Assembly (NCBI RefSeq): GCF_000321225.1
Contig: NW_004450583.1
Location: 1,485,074-1,549,073 of the forward strand
Length of the DNA: 64,000 nucleotides
Direction of reading: 5' to 3'
Source of the DNA: Odobenus rosmarus divergens
Lineage: Eukaryota > Chordata > Mammalia > Carnivora > Odobenidae
The notes beneath the pieces were generated by a model. It saw only the letters and a list, made by a program, of their open reading frames with translations, made no database searches and had not been told where the DNA came from. Made by a program: the position numbers and the translations under genes. This document shows, one piece after another, positions 11,514 through 24,035 of this stretch (the first letter of the stretch is position 1; every line of letters begins with the position of its first letter).

Positions 11514-12329
11514 GAAGGTAATTTATTAAAATTCAGTTAAGTAAATCCACTTTGATTTTGTTTATTTACTCTGGTATTTTGGAGATACTGTCAATCTAGT
11601 AATGTCTTTCCTGAAAAAAATTTTACTTAGCAAATTCCTATGCTTAACTTAAATGAATTTATCTAATTATAAACAAATAAAATCCAGAGAGAAATTACGT
11701 CCTCAGCTTTAAACTTCAAGAAGAAAACCTCACTCCTGTTTTTACTCAGTCATCTATTTTATGACACAGAAATAGAATAGGAATTTCATCTAGTAAACAA
11801 GCATTTTATTGGTTAAAATGATTAATACTGTCAGTATGATGCTACCTACTATTAAAGCCAAATACAAACCTGTTAATTCTGTCTGAACCATTAAAATTAA
11901 AACCCATCAGTTAATTAATAATTATTATAAACAGTAGCAATTAATTACCTTTGTGTTTCTTTTAGTACACTGTTAAACAGAAATTTAAGATATGAGCCTT
12001 AAGCATCTAAGTTGGAAATAAAATTAATACACATAAAAATATAAATCCAAAGAAGTATAATTATACTTCTCGATTATTGGTACAGACTATATAGTTGTAT
12101 TGACTCAGAGAGGGAGATCAATTGATTAAGCTTGAAGAAAGATGTTATAGTGAATATGAAGTAAATTTTTGTTGAATTAAATCTATAAGCCTGGAAAGGG
12201 TCAAAGAAGAAATTATTGTCAAATTTTGGGGAGAAGGAACCTTAGAATTAATTCATTCTGACTTTCTTACTTTAGAATTGACAAAAGCAAGATTCAAAGA
12301 CTTACTTCCAAAAATATTTATTTCATAAT

Positions 12330-12480
12330 AATTCAGTGAGTGACAAATAGTGAAGTGGGGTTATAGATAAAATGAGATTCATCATGAGTTAATAATTGTA
12401 GAAGCTGGGTGATGGGTATAGAGGGGTGGTCATTATGTTATTACCTCCATTTGTGTATATGTTTAAAATTTTCCATGATT
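12330..12480 (+). mobile_element. Possible old L1 3'-end relic
   Basis: TGGGTGATGGGTATAGAGG followed by TTTGTGTATATGTTTAAAAT and TTCCATGATTAAAA resembles the 3' end of old L1 families. A similar weaker copy lies near 10080-10190. Low confidence. Confidence 0.35.
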
Positions 12481-12495
12481 AAAATTATAAAATAG

Positions 12496-12690
12496 ATGGG
12501 GCGCCTGGGTGGCTCAGTTGGTTAAGCGACTGCCTTCGGCTCAGGTCATGATCCTGGAGTCCCGGGATCGAGTCCCACATCGGGCTCCCTGCTCAGCAGG
12601 GAATCTGCTTCTCCCTCTGACCCTCTTCCCTCTCGTGCTCTCTGTCTCTCATTCTCTCTCTCTCAAATAAATAAATAAAATCTTTTAAAA
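12496..12690 (+). mobile_element. CAN-SINE, young subtype
   Basis: Full-length element with an exact 15-bp target duplication, AAAATTATAAAATAG, at 12481-12495 and 12691-12705. Confidence 0.97.
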
Positions 12691-12744
12691 AAAATTATAA
12701 AATAGAAAACTAAAAAATAATTTTCAGTCAAGAATCAGAGATAC

Positions 12745-12939
12745 AGGGGCGCCTGGGTGGCTCAGTCATTTGAGAGTTCAGCTCTTGGTTTCTGCGTAGG
12801 TCATGATCTTGGGGTCATGGGATCAAGCCCCACATCTGGCTGTCTGCTTGAGATTCTCTTCCTCTCCCTCTGCCCCTCTCCACGCTCATGCTCACACTCC
12901 CTCTCTCTCTCTAAAATAAATAAGCCTTTAAAAAAAAAA
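12745..12939 (+). mobile_element. CAN-SINE, older subtype
   Basis: Full-length element with an exact 15-bp target duplication, AAGAATCAGAGATAC, at 12730-12744 and 12940-12954. It sits only 40 bp from the previous SINE's target copy. Confidence 0.97.
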
Positions 12940-13599
12940 AAGAATCAGAGATACTAAGTGATTTTCAAGATACATTGATATCCTTGCTGAGCCTTGAATT
13001 CTAGGAAGAATTTAAAGGAGGGCAATCCAGTCATATTAGTGAAGAGGATCATATGCGCAAAGGCATCAGGTACCATATAATCTTTGATATGACAGAAAAA
13101 GCAACGCTGTTAATTTGTGCAAGAGAGAAGGGAAATGTCATGAAAAGATATCCCTGCATTGATAATAACTATCTGGATTGCTGTCTTCGTATAGTATGTG
13201 GCCTGTTCTGTCTTAGCAATGAACACTATTTGGAAAAGTGAAAAACATGCAGATATCTTACAGGAACTGTAGTACTGCCTTCAGATTCATAAAATGCTAT
13301 TTGGTTGCTCTTTATGGAGACATTTATTTTAAGGCTTTATATATTCCTGATATACATATCATACAAGTGTCTTCCTCATTGTAAATTTGCACAATTTCCC
13401 CAAAGTTGAAACCTTTAAAATTAGCCCCCCCTTCCTGTGACTCAATTTCTTTGTCAACTCCTTTTGTTCTTTATTAAATCTATTAAGCCATTCCTAGGAA
13501 TACTTACTAGCAGGAATTTATTTGAGGAAAGACATTGGCTAATCTTTGCTCTTCCTACTATATGAAAATGAACTTAAATTAGAGGATGCACTATATCTG

Positions 13600-14200
13600 C
13601 AATGCATGATAAATACAAGATGGATAGAGAATCTGTTCAGTGGTGTCAGCTACAAAAGCAAACATGATAAATGTTAATGTAGTTTTGAGCCCTGGGATAA
13701 GCTATTCAGTGCACAAGCGTAGCCGAATCTCTTTGCTATGTTGTTATTCATGGCAGCCAAATAAATGTCAATAATAAAAGAGAATTAAAGATTTTCATTT
13801 CCCAGAGGCAATCCTCTAATACGGCTTGATCTTTCATTTCATTTGTAATTCGTTCTCATGTCAGGATGCAATCATTCGCCAGGCTCTGGGTGTCATGTTA
13901 AGTCATTTAATAATGATTAAGAACATAAAAATGCTTGGCCTGTGGGGCAATTCACAGAAGAGATGCCAATTTGTTATTGTTTTTCCTCCTTTGCTCTTGA
14001 ATATGGATCAGCTTTTTCCCACCTCCTAGCATTAAAATACTAATGGAAGATGGGGAGGGAAAGTGTCCCTTAATTTGCCATAAGTGACATTCCAGAATGG
14101 CACAAGGCAGTGCTAACACACTTATTAAAACACTAATTAGGAATCATTGTTCCTTAAACCTCACACGGTAGAGTATTTTTAAATGATCATTGCTAAGTTT
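13600..14200. promoter_or_regulatory. Candidate conserved noncoding segment
   Basis: Repeat-free, mixed-composition stretch inside a 5.6-kb SINE-free interval. It includes TGTTATTCATGGCAGCCAAA, ACTAATTAGGAATCATTG and ATTAAAACACTAATTAG. Motif density suggests constraint, but no alignment was available. Confidence 0.25.
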
Positions 14201-16200
14201 TTGGCATTTAGCAATAATGTAACAAAATCCGTTTTCTTGGTATTTAATTCTAGAGACCTTTCTCCTTTTGAGATATGGTGTCTATAAACCACTTTCTGTT
14301 ATTTTATACATGCAGTTCTTTGAATTCCTCTTTGCTAAGTTGTGAATCCTGGTTTTTTTTGGTCACCTCTGTTTCAGTTGTGTATCCATTTTGTATATCC
14401 ATCTAGTGCAGAAGTTTTGTCACTATCAACCATTATTTCATTGCTTGCAGGCTAATTGAGTTCCAAGCTTTTTTGGGGTGTTGGGGGAGGGAGTGGCAAG
14501 GAGCACTGGAAAGTAATAAGAGTAAGAAGCCAGGAATAACGGCAGGAAAGAAAATATGATTCTGTACATTTTGATCCTCTTAATAAATATTAAATGAACC
14601 TGTTAGGTAGCATGGGAGTCAGGTCAAGGAAGTCATTCCTATGTCTATAAATGTAGAAAAACTAAGACTAAAGATTTTTATTGCCTACCAGACAGCACCT
14701 ACTAGTGAGGTCTTCATATATTAACACCTTATTATACTAGCAATTATAAAAATAAATATTTTATATACATGCATATATACATACATACAACATACATACA
14801 CAGATACAGATATATATGTCTTTACAGAAAGTTTACATTTCTCCAAATTTCTGTACTAAATATGTCCCTAAATATTGGAAAAAGCAATAAGATTTTTATT
14901 CTAAATTGAAAATAATGCATTTCACACTTTGGCTCATATGTGACACAATGAAATAGGTCCACTAAAGAATAAATTGTAGACTTTTCTGAATACTTTCAGA
15001 AATCTTTCTGGGTTGTTTGAATTGTAATTTTGCCCGATAGGAGGAAATAGATTAGGTCATTAGGTTTTCAACTGGAAGACAGGGGCTGCCATGTCAGAAT
15101 CACCTAGTGGACTTTTAGTAAATATAGCCCTGCCTTCATGGAAGTATGTTCGATTCAACCTGATACATCCCTGTGAAGAGTATTAGAATATATATCCTCA
15201 AGAAGATGTATGAGAATGGGGGTTATAGAGTCTGTGGGATGGGAAATGTAGTGTTGTGTATTTGTTGAAAAGATCCCTTAGGTAATATAGCAATGCTGTC
15301 TATCCTCCATCTCTCACTTTAAGAACCATTGGATTAGGTGATTCGATAATGTTGCCTCAAGTTTATGATTTTGTGGGATAATAGAAGCAGAACCTTTTAG
15401 CAGCTAAGCATCTAGTACTTCAATAAGTCTTGGTGAATGCTTCTCTCTCTTGATACATCACAAAGTGTCATGTACTCAATCTATTACTAGCAATCTACAT
15501 ATATTATTTTAAATAGTAACTGCATTTGATTAGCTTATAATTTAAGATAGTCACATCATAGTGCCCTTTATCATTTCCTTATAAGTAAATGGGGTTATTG
15601 GAGTTACTTGTCTTCATGTACCTGAGACCTTAAAGAAACTTGTCACCCCATTTTCTAGTTAAGTTTTCATGTTCTTTGTTAGTACTCAGTGCTGTACATT
15701 ATAAGAAAAGGTCAATGTGCTTTACAGTTCTGGTAGACATAAAGTACAGAAAGTGTGGAATAGAAAATGTAAACTCTAAAGAAAAACAACTTCAGCAGCT
15801 GGAAGAATAATGTCAGCACATCATCACAACTCCTATTCCTACAAAAAATTGTTGTAAGTCATTTTGAAAATGTTCTCTACTACAGCCAAAACAATTTTAA
15901 ATGATGATCTTGTTGGTATAGGTTGGTGATGGTGTGGATAGAACAAATTAAGTAGCATTCTTTCAGAATGTCTGTGTATGACATTCATAGAAAAAAGTTC
16001 TTTGGATTTTGAAGACTGTATATTTCTTAACTAGGAATATAAACAACTAGAATATTAACTCATGTTCCATTTTTAGATTTTTGTAACCACAAAAGACAAA
16101 GTCCTTTAATTAACCAAGAGGTCAAAAATAATTTAGAATAACATATGTGGAACTGTCACATTCCTGACAAAGGAATATCTTTGGGGCATGGTTTGTATGG
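14200..16200. other. Intron interior, nothing recognised
   Basis: AT-rich noncoding sequence with an imperfect CATA/TATA repeat at about 14755-14818. No SINE, L1 or coding signal is visible. Confidence 0.6.
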
Positions 16201-16212
16201 TGTAGTGATCTC

Positions 16213-16260
16213 AGACCTAGCCCTGGGGAGACCTAGCCCTGGGGAGACCCAGCCCTGGGA
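16213..16260. repeat. 16-bp tandem repeat, three copies
   Basis: AGACCTAGCCCTGGGG occurs at 16213-16228 and 16229-16244, then AGACCCAGCCCTGGG at 16245-16259. It is a small GC-rich minisatellite in AT-rich surroundings. Confidence 0.95.
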
Positions 16261-18218
16261 GATTAGCCTAGGCAAATGTTAACCCTATTATAGCATTATT
16301 TTGGTAGGACCTTTAGTCAGATTTATTGAGGTATAGATTACATATAGTAAAGTGCACATATTATTTCACTAAATAATCACCAATCAAAATATAGAACATC
16401 TTATATAGTTTGTTTTTAAGTTTTATGCATATGAAGCTGGTACTACTTTTATTAAGTGAACATACCTATGTCACTACCACCGGATCAAGACAGAACACTT
16501 GTAGCACTTTAGAAGCCATTATTATTTTGGTTTCTACTACTAACCATTAGTTCTCCCTCTTTTTGAAGTAGAATCACCCAGTATATAGACTTTTTATCTT
16601 GCTCTGTCTCCATCCTTTTTTGAGCATTATCTTACTTTTTGACAATCTATGATGCTTTAGGTACTTGTATTTTTCCTGCTACAGTCCTAGAATCAACCAC
16701 TTCTTCAAGTAACCCTGGTTCCTTTAATTAGCAAACGATATTTAGAAACCCAGATCTGGGTGCTAGACATGCTCATTGCTAATTGAGAATCATTGCTTTG
16801 GGACCCTCTTAGCAAATAGATTGGCAATATTTGTACATATAATAACTCATGCATACATATCCATCTGTATTTATTTCCATATCTATCTATTTATATATTT
16901 GAATTCCATGACTTGAAACTGCTGATACCTTTGATTCCAGTCCAACAACAGAGTTCATTCTAGCCTACACCCTTTCCTTCCGTTTAACTTCTTCCTCTGA
17001 CATTGAAAATTCTGGCTCTCATTATCTAAAATATATTTACATATTTGTTCCATCCTAAAGTAGTTTCGAATTACTTACCCACACCCTTGTGCAAAACATA
17101 TTTACTTCCTAGAGTACAATATTTGCTTACAGTTCTTTTTATCTTTAGCCCTCTGCTGTTTGGTCAAAATACTGTTATCCAAAGTCACTTCAGGTTAGTT
17201 CTTTTATTCCATCCACTTCGGTGTGGTTACATTATTCATTTGTAATACAGTTAGGTTTATTTCTAAGAGCTTATATTCCATTTTGATTTCCTTTCATATC
17301 TAGGTTGGTTTTTTTTAATAAGTACAGTTCACCCCTCATGGTGTCACAGTTCTGCGTGCTTTAACAAATGCATAAGATCATGCAACCACCACCGTAGTTA
17401 TACTACAGAAGAGTTCCACTTCTAGTTTTCCGAAGTGGTGGTACCAATTTATATGACCACCAGAAGTATATAGAATGGCTTTTATTTTTCCATATTTTCA
17501 TCAGCATTTTCTACCATCCATGTTTTTTATTTTAGCCATTCTGGTGAGTATGCTCTAGTTTCTCATTGTGTTTTTCATTAGAATTTCCCTAATTTAGTGA
17601 GGTGGGGCACCTTTTCATCTGCTTATTAGAATTTAGATATCTTCTTTTGTAAAGTTCCTGTCTTTTGCCATATTAGATTGTCTTATTGATGTATAATTCT
17701 TTTTGCAGTCTGCATTCAAGTCTTTTGCTAGATAAATGTATTGCAAATATATTCTCCCACCTTGTGGCTTGCCTTTCCATTCTCTGTATGGTATCTTTTG
17801 AGAAATAAAGCTCTTCATTTTTAATATAGTCCAGTTAATAATGTTTTCCCCTTATGGGTAATACTTTTCATATTATTTTAAAGAAAATCTTTGGATATCC
17901 CTAGCTCATTAAGAGATTTTCCTGTTGTTCTTTTCTTATCCCTAAATTTTTTATGTTATTCTTTTCATCTGGATTTACAGTCCTTCTGGAATTAGAATTA
18001 ATTTTTATATATGGTTACAGGGTAGAGGGATAATTCATTTCTTTTGACCATATGAATAATGAGTTGACCCACAATCATTTATTAAAAGGAACATCCTTTC
18101 CTTTACAGCAGTAAATTGACACGTTTGTCACATTTCACATTACCTTATATCTGTGAGTCTTTTTCTAGACTGTTCTATTCCATTGTTTTCTTTATCCTTA
18201 TAACCAGTTTACAGTCTC

Positions 18219-18464
18219 TTAATTACTTAACTTATAATTAGTCTTTTTATTTTGTAATGCCAAACTTCCAACTTTGTTCTTCAAGGTTATCCTGGCTTTT
18301 ATTGCCTCTTTGCATTTCCACATAAATTTTAGAATCAGATTGTTGTTGTCCCCTTGAAATTTTTTAGTTCTTACTAGAATTTTATTGAATTGAATTTTAT
18401 ATTGAATCTGTGAACCAGTTTGGAAGGAATTGACATCTTTACAATATTGTGTCTTCCAATCCAT
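18219..18464 (-). pseudogene. L1 ORF2 C-terminal fragment
   Basis: An 81-codon minus-strand frame reads like L1 ORF2p near its C-terminal region: DWKTQYCKDVNSFQTG, then LILKFMWKCKEA, then TLKNKVGSLALQNKKTNYK, where family members carry a GGLTLPDFKTYYK-like stretch. It is a relic with no transcription signal of its own. Confidence 0.8.
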
Positions 18465-18579
18465 AGAGTATTTTTCTCTGTTAATTTAGTGGTCTTTAAT
18501 TTTTCTCAAAATGTTAGTTTTTTCAGTATAATGGTCTCATATATGTAACTTTTATAATATTCTTATTATTTGTTTTTTG

Positions 18580-18679
18580 TATTTTTTTAAGTGAGCTCTG
18601 TGCCCAACATGGGGCTTGAATTCATGACCTTATGATCAAGTGTCACATGCTCTACCAACTAAGCCAGCCAGGCGTCCCG
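18580..18679 (-). mobile_element. Short CAN-SINE-like element, 5' head only
   Basis: About 100 bp of tRNA-like head with a GAGCTCTGTGCCCAACATGG body. It is flanked by an exact 18-bp duplication, CTTATTATTTGTTTTTTG, at 18562-18579 and 18680-18697. The short body is typical of an older or truncated subtype. Confidence 0.9.
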
Positions 18680-19568
18680 CTTATTATTTGTTTTTTGATA
18701 CTATCTTTTTTTTTTAATTCTGAGTTCAGATCAAGTATAGAAACCTTCATAGTTATAAAGGTTAGTAGAAAACCTTTCCATCATTGCTCAGAACTGATTA
18801 GTCTTTCATACACACACATATCCACCCCCCAATCTCATCATCCATCAACAAGTCCTCAGTTACCCACTGTCATCTTTGTACACACAGATGCACACACACC
18901 TCACAACTCCAGATACAAGCCCTTGTTGTTTTAAATACTTTTGCTTCTCAGAACTACAGAGATCGTGCATCAGATAGACTAGAAGGTCTTCTGATGCTCA
19001 GATTTGTCTATTTTCATATTGATCCATTTCAGTAAGAGCAGATCTCAGGGAATGATGCTATCCATTTTTAAATGGCATCCTTTTAGTTTCAGTTTCTGTT
19101 TGTGTCTCACTGGTTTATAAATTTTTTACAATGACATTGTTTCCACTTATTAATTGTAATAATATGTCTGTTGATTCTTTTGGATTTTCTATGTATATAA
19201 TGACATCATCTGTGAATAATGACAGTTTCATCTCTTCTTTCCCAATCTTTGTATTTATTTTATTTTTCTTACTGCACGATTAGCACAGCAAAGCACAATG
19301 AATATGAGTATAATTGAAATGGTTATAATGAGTATCTTCATCTCATTCCCAATCTCCTATGGAAAACCTTCAGTATTTCATCAAAAAGTATAAAGTTTGC
19401 TGTAGTCTCTTTATAGATACTCCTTAACAGATTCAAGAAGTTTCCTTTCATTAAGTTTGCAAAGAGTTTTATTGTTGATGATGTTAAGGTGTTTGTAGTC
19501 ATTAAAGGATGTTGAATTTTATCAAATAACTTTTCTGCATCTATTAGAAATTACTATATGATTTTTCT

Positions 19569-19578
19569 CCCCCCCCCC
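19569..19578. repeat. C10 homopolymer
   Basis: Ten C residues sit between T-rich flanks inside the L1 reverse-transcriptase relic. Possible length error or polymorphism. Confidence 0.85.
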
Positions 19579-20164
19579 TTTTTAATGTGTGAATTACAGC
19601 TTGATTTTGGAAGGGTAAACCACCTTTGCATTCTTGGGATAGTCCCAATATAGTCATGATATTCTTTTAATGTATCACTGGATTTGATTTGATTATATTT
19701 TTCTCATATTTTTGCAGTGTTGTTATGAAAGAGTTTGTTTCTTAATTTTCCTTTTTTGTAACGTCCTTGTTAGTTTGGGTAGGAACATTATGATGACCTT
19801 ATAAAGTGAATTAGGCAGTGCCCTTTTTCTGTTCTGGGAGAGTTTTATAAGCTTGAGGTTATTTTTATGTAAATATTTGAAAGAGATCACCCATCAAAAT
19901 ATCTGGACCTAGAGAATCTGTTAATTACAGATTCTTCTTTAATTGAATAGGAATGTCCGTTTTTTTCTCTTTCTTCCTTTGTCAGTTTTGATAAGTTGTT
20001 TTTCTCTCAGAATTTGTCTACTTTATCTAAATACTCAAATTTATTAGCATAAAATTATTTCTAATATTCTCTCATCCTCTTAATTACTATAGGATCTATA
20101 GTGATGTTCCTTTTTTAATTCCTAATCTTAGTATTAAATTTATGCTCTTTCTCTTTTCCTTGAT

Positions 20165-20600
20165 CACCCTTCCTATAAGTTTATGCTAATTTGGATTTTC
20201 AAAGAAGTAGATGCCAAGATGAAGTTAGACATTCAAGAGATTTACTGAAGGAAACACCTGTAATGGAAGATAAGTTAGGAGCCAGAGGAAATAGGGAGAC
20301 CTCTCAAATTGTGGTGCAGGTCTGACCCCTGTGCTGGAGAGCAGGACTGAAGAAAAGTTGGGCAGGAAGACGCATAGATTGCAATGTTAATTAAGTTTTG
20401 AACAAGGCCAGAGAGGAGTTCTCAAGCCAGAGTTGCCTGGAGGAGTCCCACATATCTCAGGTATAGGTCTCCAGGCTATTTCTCTTGTGCTCATGGGAAG
20501 CATGGCCTCAATATGAATGCAGTGGTGAATTTCAAAGCATAGCTCCACTTGGCACATCTGAGAGGCACATTTTCATGGCCATGACAAGATTTATCAATTT
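20165..20600 (+). repeat. Unidentified insert within the ancient L1
   Basis: This less AT-rich segment (GATGCCAAGATGAAGTTAGA, ATTCAAGAGATTTACTGAAG, GTGGTGCAGGTCTGACCC) interrupts the L1 ORF2 order. It resembles a dispersed mammalian repeat, possibly LTR-related, but I cannot name it. Boundaries are approximate. Confidence 0.4.
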
Positions 20601-20620
20601 TATTAGTCTTATAAAGAACT

Positions 20621-20783
20621 GGGGCACCTGGGTGGCTCAGTTGGTTAAGCATCTGCCTTCAGCTCAGGTCATGATCCCAGGGTCTTGGGATTGAGCCCCA
20701 TGATGTACTCCCTGGTCACCATCGAGTCTGCTTGTGCTCTCTCTCTCTCCCAAATAAATAAATAAAATCTTTAAAAAAGAAAA
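20621..20783 (+). mobile_element. CAN-SINE, internally shortened
   Basis: GGGGCACCTGGGTGGCTCAG head and AAATAAATAAAATCTTT tail, with about 30 bp missing from the CT-rich body. A weak AAAGAAC duplication flanks it. Confidence 0.93.
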
Positions 20784-21132
20784 GAACCAACTCTGCCTTT
20801 GTTAATTTTCTTCATTGAATGTTTGGTTTTTTATTTTTTGAATTTTGGATACTATTTACTTTCTTCTATTTTTTACATATTTAATTTCTAAATATTGGTA
20901 TGTCTATTTTCGTTATTTTTAGTACAAAACATTTTCTAATTCCTATTGTGATTTCTTCTTTAATCTGTAAGTTATTTAGGAAGTTTTGCTTAATTTTTAA
21001 ATATCTGAAATATATTTGGAGATTTTCCAGTTATCTTTTTGTTTCTGGTTTTTCGTTTAATTTCATTGTGGTCAGATATGCAGAATGATTTTGAGTTCTT
21101 CAAAATTTGTTGAAATTTTGTCTTATTGAACA

Positions 21133-21609
21133 TCATGTGGTCAATTTTATACACATTCTTTGTGCATTTGAAAACAATGTATATGCTGACATTCTTTTTT
21201 TTAATATGCTGACATTCTTAAATATAGTCTTAGTATACACAGTAAAGTCAAGTTTGTTGAGTTTGTTGTCCAGATCACTTATACTCTTGCTTAGTTTTTG
21301 TCTGCTTGTTTTATCAGTTATTGAGAGACATTTATTAAAGTGTCCTGCTATGATTGGGATTTTTATATCTCTTCTTTTGGTTCCATCTAATTTTGCTTTA
21401 TGTATTTTGAAGCTATCTTTCATGTGTAAGTTATATGTACATGTATATAGCTTACATGTATATAAGTTTAGAATTCTTGTATCTTCCTGATGGATTGAAC
21501 CTTTTCTCATTTGGAAATGGATTTTACCTCTAATGATGCTTACCTGAAATTCTTTTGTATCTATTATTAGTATAACTATGCCAGCTTTAGGTTGTTTTAG
21601 TATTTGCAT
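21133..21609 (-). pseudogene. L1 ORF2 endonuclease-domain relic
   Basis: A 158-codon minus-strand frame aligns by eye with the L1 apurinic-like endonuclease domain. It has KAGIVILIIDTKEFQV early, GSIHQEDTRILNLY, then KLDGTKRRDIKIPIIAGHFNK and SITDKTSRQKLSKSISDLDN. The family GDFN motif reads GHFN, so the metal-site aspartate is lost. It is an unusually long open stretch for such an old copy. The C-terminal SNAQRMCIKLTT replaces the usual S-H-G-T region. Confidence 0.8.
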
Positions 21610-22274
21610 GGTTTTTCCATCCTTTTACTTTCAACCTTTCTATGTTCTTAAATACAAAATTTTTTTTGTAATTGGAATGCACTTTTTATTGTTTTTTTAA
21701 TTCGTTCTATCTTTTAATTGGAGTCTATATTTAATATACGTTACTCATATAATTAGATTCCTATCTCACATCTTACTTTTTTTTCCTGTATGCCACATGT
21801 TTATCTTCTTTTTTTTCTTCTTTCCTGCTTCTTTTAGATTGAACAGGTATTTTTTATTCTCATTTCCTTTTCTATTTGCTTGGCAGTTGTATATCCTTTT
21901 GATGTTTGCCCTAAAGATTACAAAATGTATCCTTGACATATTAAAGTCAAATATAAACTATAAGGTTTGCCACTTCTCATACAATAGTAGGATCTTAGAA
22001 CATTTTAATTCCATTTAAGATTTCCAACCTTTTGTATTATTCTTGTCAGTCACCTTAATTCTACATTTTAATGCCTTGTAGTGACAAAATACTGTTTAAT
22101 CATTTTGTGTAGTTGAATTTTACTCTTTCCATTGTTTTTCTCCTCTTCCTGTATTTCCATGTTTTCATCTGGACAATTATGAATTATATTATTGTTTTTC
22201 TTCTGCCTACACAGCTTCTTTTACTTTTCACTCAGTGTGTGAATTCTCTTAGTTTTTGTTTACAGATTTTGGGG

Positions 22275-22471
22275 GTTTTTTTTTGAGAAAGAGAGGGAGC
22301 AAGTGGGGGGGGCGGTTTGCGTACAGAGTGGGAGACAGAGAGGGAATCCGAAGCAGGCTCCATGTCCAGCACAGAGCCCAACACAGGGCTCAGTCTTAAC
22401 GACCCTGAGTCCATGACCTGAGCCAAAAACAAGAGTGGGATACTTAACCAACTGAGCCACCCAGGTGCCCC
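22275..22471 (-). mobile_element. CAN-SINE, older subtype
   Basis: T-run, GAGAAAGAGAGGGAGCAAG, an eight-G run near 22307, and the head CTGAGCCACCCAGGTGCCCC at 22452-22471. It is inserted in the L1 inter-ORF region. The target duplication is unclear. Confidence 0.92.
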
Positions 22472-23192
22472 TGCAGATATCTTTTATTTTGCCTCTCAGT
22501 AAGTACAGAACTCTACATTGGAAGTTATATTCTTTGACTCTTTAACGATGACCTTCCATAATCTTTGGATTCTCTTATTTTTGTCAAGAAGTCAGTTGTT
22601 AGTCTTATTCTTGCTTCTTTGGATATATTTCTACTTTCTTTGTCTGCTTTTAGAATTTTTCTTTGACTTTAACTTTGGACTTGGTTCTGGTTTTTCTTGT
22701 ATTTTTCCTGCTGGGGTTTTTAGTACTTCTTGAAACTGTGGCTGATGACTCTTACCAGTTTTGGAAATTTTCCAACCATTATCTCTTTAGATACTGCATT
22801 CCTCTCTTTCCAGTCGGGACACCAGTTACTCATATCTTAGGCCTTTTTATTGTGTCCCATATGTCTTTTATGATCTTTTTTTTTTGTATTTTTTATCATT
22901 TTTTCCTCCTCAAGTTTCAGCTTATATATTTGTACTGACCTGGCATTTAGTTCACTATCCTCTCTTCTACTTTCTCCAATCTGCATTTCAGCACATCTGT
23001 TGAGTTCTTCATTTCAATAGTCACGTTTTTTATTTCCTATATTACTTGATTCTTTTTTATTGCTCTCAGTTCTATACTATAAACATCTACCTTGTCATTT
23101 ATTTTTTGAACATGTTCATCACAGTAATAATAAATTGCCTGTCCAAAAATTATAATATCTCAGTCATCTATGGGTCTGGTTTTTTTACTTCC

Positions 23193-23388
23193 TTTTTTTT
23201 TTTTTAAGATTTTATTTTTTTGACAGAGAGACACAGCTAGAAAGGAAACACAAGCAGGGGGAGTGGGAAAGGGAGAAGCAGGTTCCCGGCTGAGCAGGGA
23301 GCCCGATGCGGGGCTCGATCCCAGGACCCTGGGATCATGACCTGAGCTGAAGGCAGATGGTTATTGACTGAGCCACTCAGGCACCCCT
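23193..23388 (-). mobile_element. CAN-SINE, young subtype
   Basis: Full-length antisense SINE inside the L1 5' part. The flanking GGTTTTTTTACTTC word at 23178-23191 recurs, with a longer T-run, at 23390-23406. Confidence 0.95.
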
Positions 23389-24035
23389 GGGTTTTTTTTT
23401 TACTTCTTTTGGGAGGGCTTTATATCTTGGTTTGCCTGATAAATTTTCATTAAATGCTAAATATTGTCCATGCTAAATTACAGCATTTCTATTGAGGACT
23501 GAACCAACTAAAGGTTGGGTTACAGTTTTTGTAAGGCTTCTCATTTGCCTCCACTCCTATGTTAAAGCTCTCCTGAAATTAAAACTGAAATCCTACAGTA
23601 TTTACTAGGGTCCATACTCCTTGGTAGGTTGTCATTGGCACCATACAACTGCTAAAAATACTACTCTGCCTTTTAGAGGTCTTCTGCTTAGTGTCTTGCC
23701 TTCTTGTCCTGTGACATTACAGATTTAACAAATACCTCAAAGAAGAGCCCTGAGCGTCAGGCTTACTCCACTATGTTTCCTTCTCTTCAAGAATATGACA
23801 CCTCAATTCTGACTACCTTGGCAGGCCCAAACTCCAATTTCTGTCTCAGCAATGCTGGAGATTGTCAAAAGCTCTGTTGGCTTCTCTACCTCTTATTAAA
23901 AGCCCTTTTCCTAGATTCTCAACTTCTAACCAAGTGCCAAAAATTTGCAAATGCCCTGAGGGGAAAATCAACTTTTAAAATGTCAGCCTCGCTCTTTAAG
24001 GTTTTCTACTCTTAGGGATCTTGTCTTAGCAAATC

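Larger units (their letters stand above)
16315..24020 (-). mobile_element. Nearly full-length ancient L1, fragmented
   Basis: From left to right the plus strand carries, in reverse order, the parts of one L1. They are 3' untranslated sequence (about 16315-17300), ORF2 C-terminus (17300-18580; minus-strand peptide DWKTQYCKDVNSFQTG), ORF2 reverse-transcriptase region (18990-20160; FTDD in place of FADD near 19193-19214), ORF2 endonuclease (20800-21640; minus-strand ITDKTSRQKLSKSISDL), inter-ORF sequence (21640-22270), and ORF1 with 5' sequence (22470-24020). Four SINEs and another insert (20165-20600) interrupt it. Removing them leaves about 6.5 kb, a usual L1 length. Single origin is inferred from collinearity. 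It is riddled with stops. Confidence 0.7.

Noticed and set aside
21181..21219. Repeated ATATGCTGACATTCTT within 23 bp
   Set aside because: Looks like a small slippage duplication inside the dead L1 endonuclease region. No functional reading.
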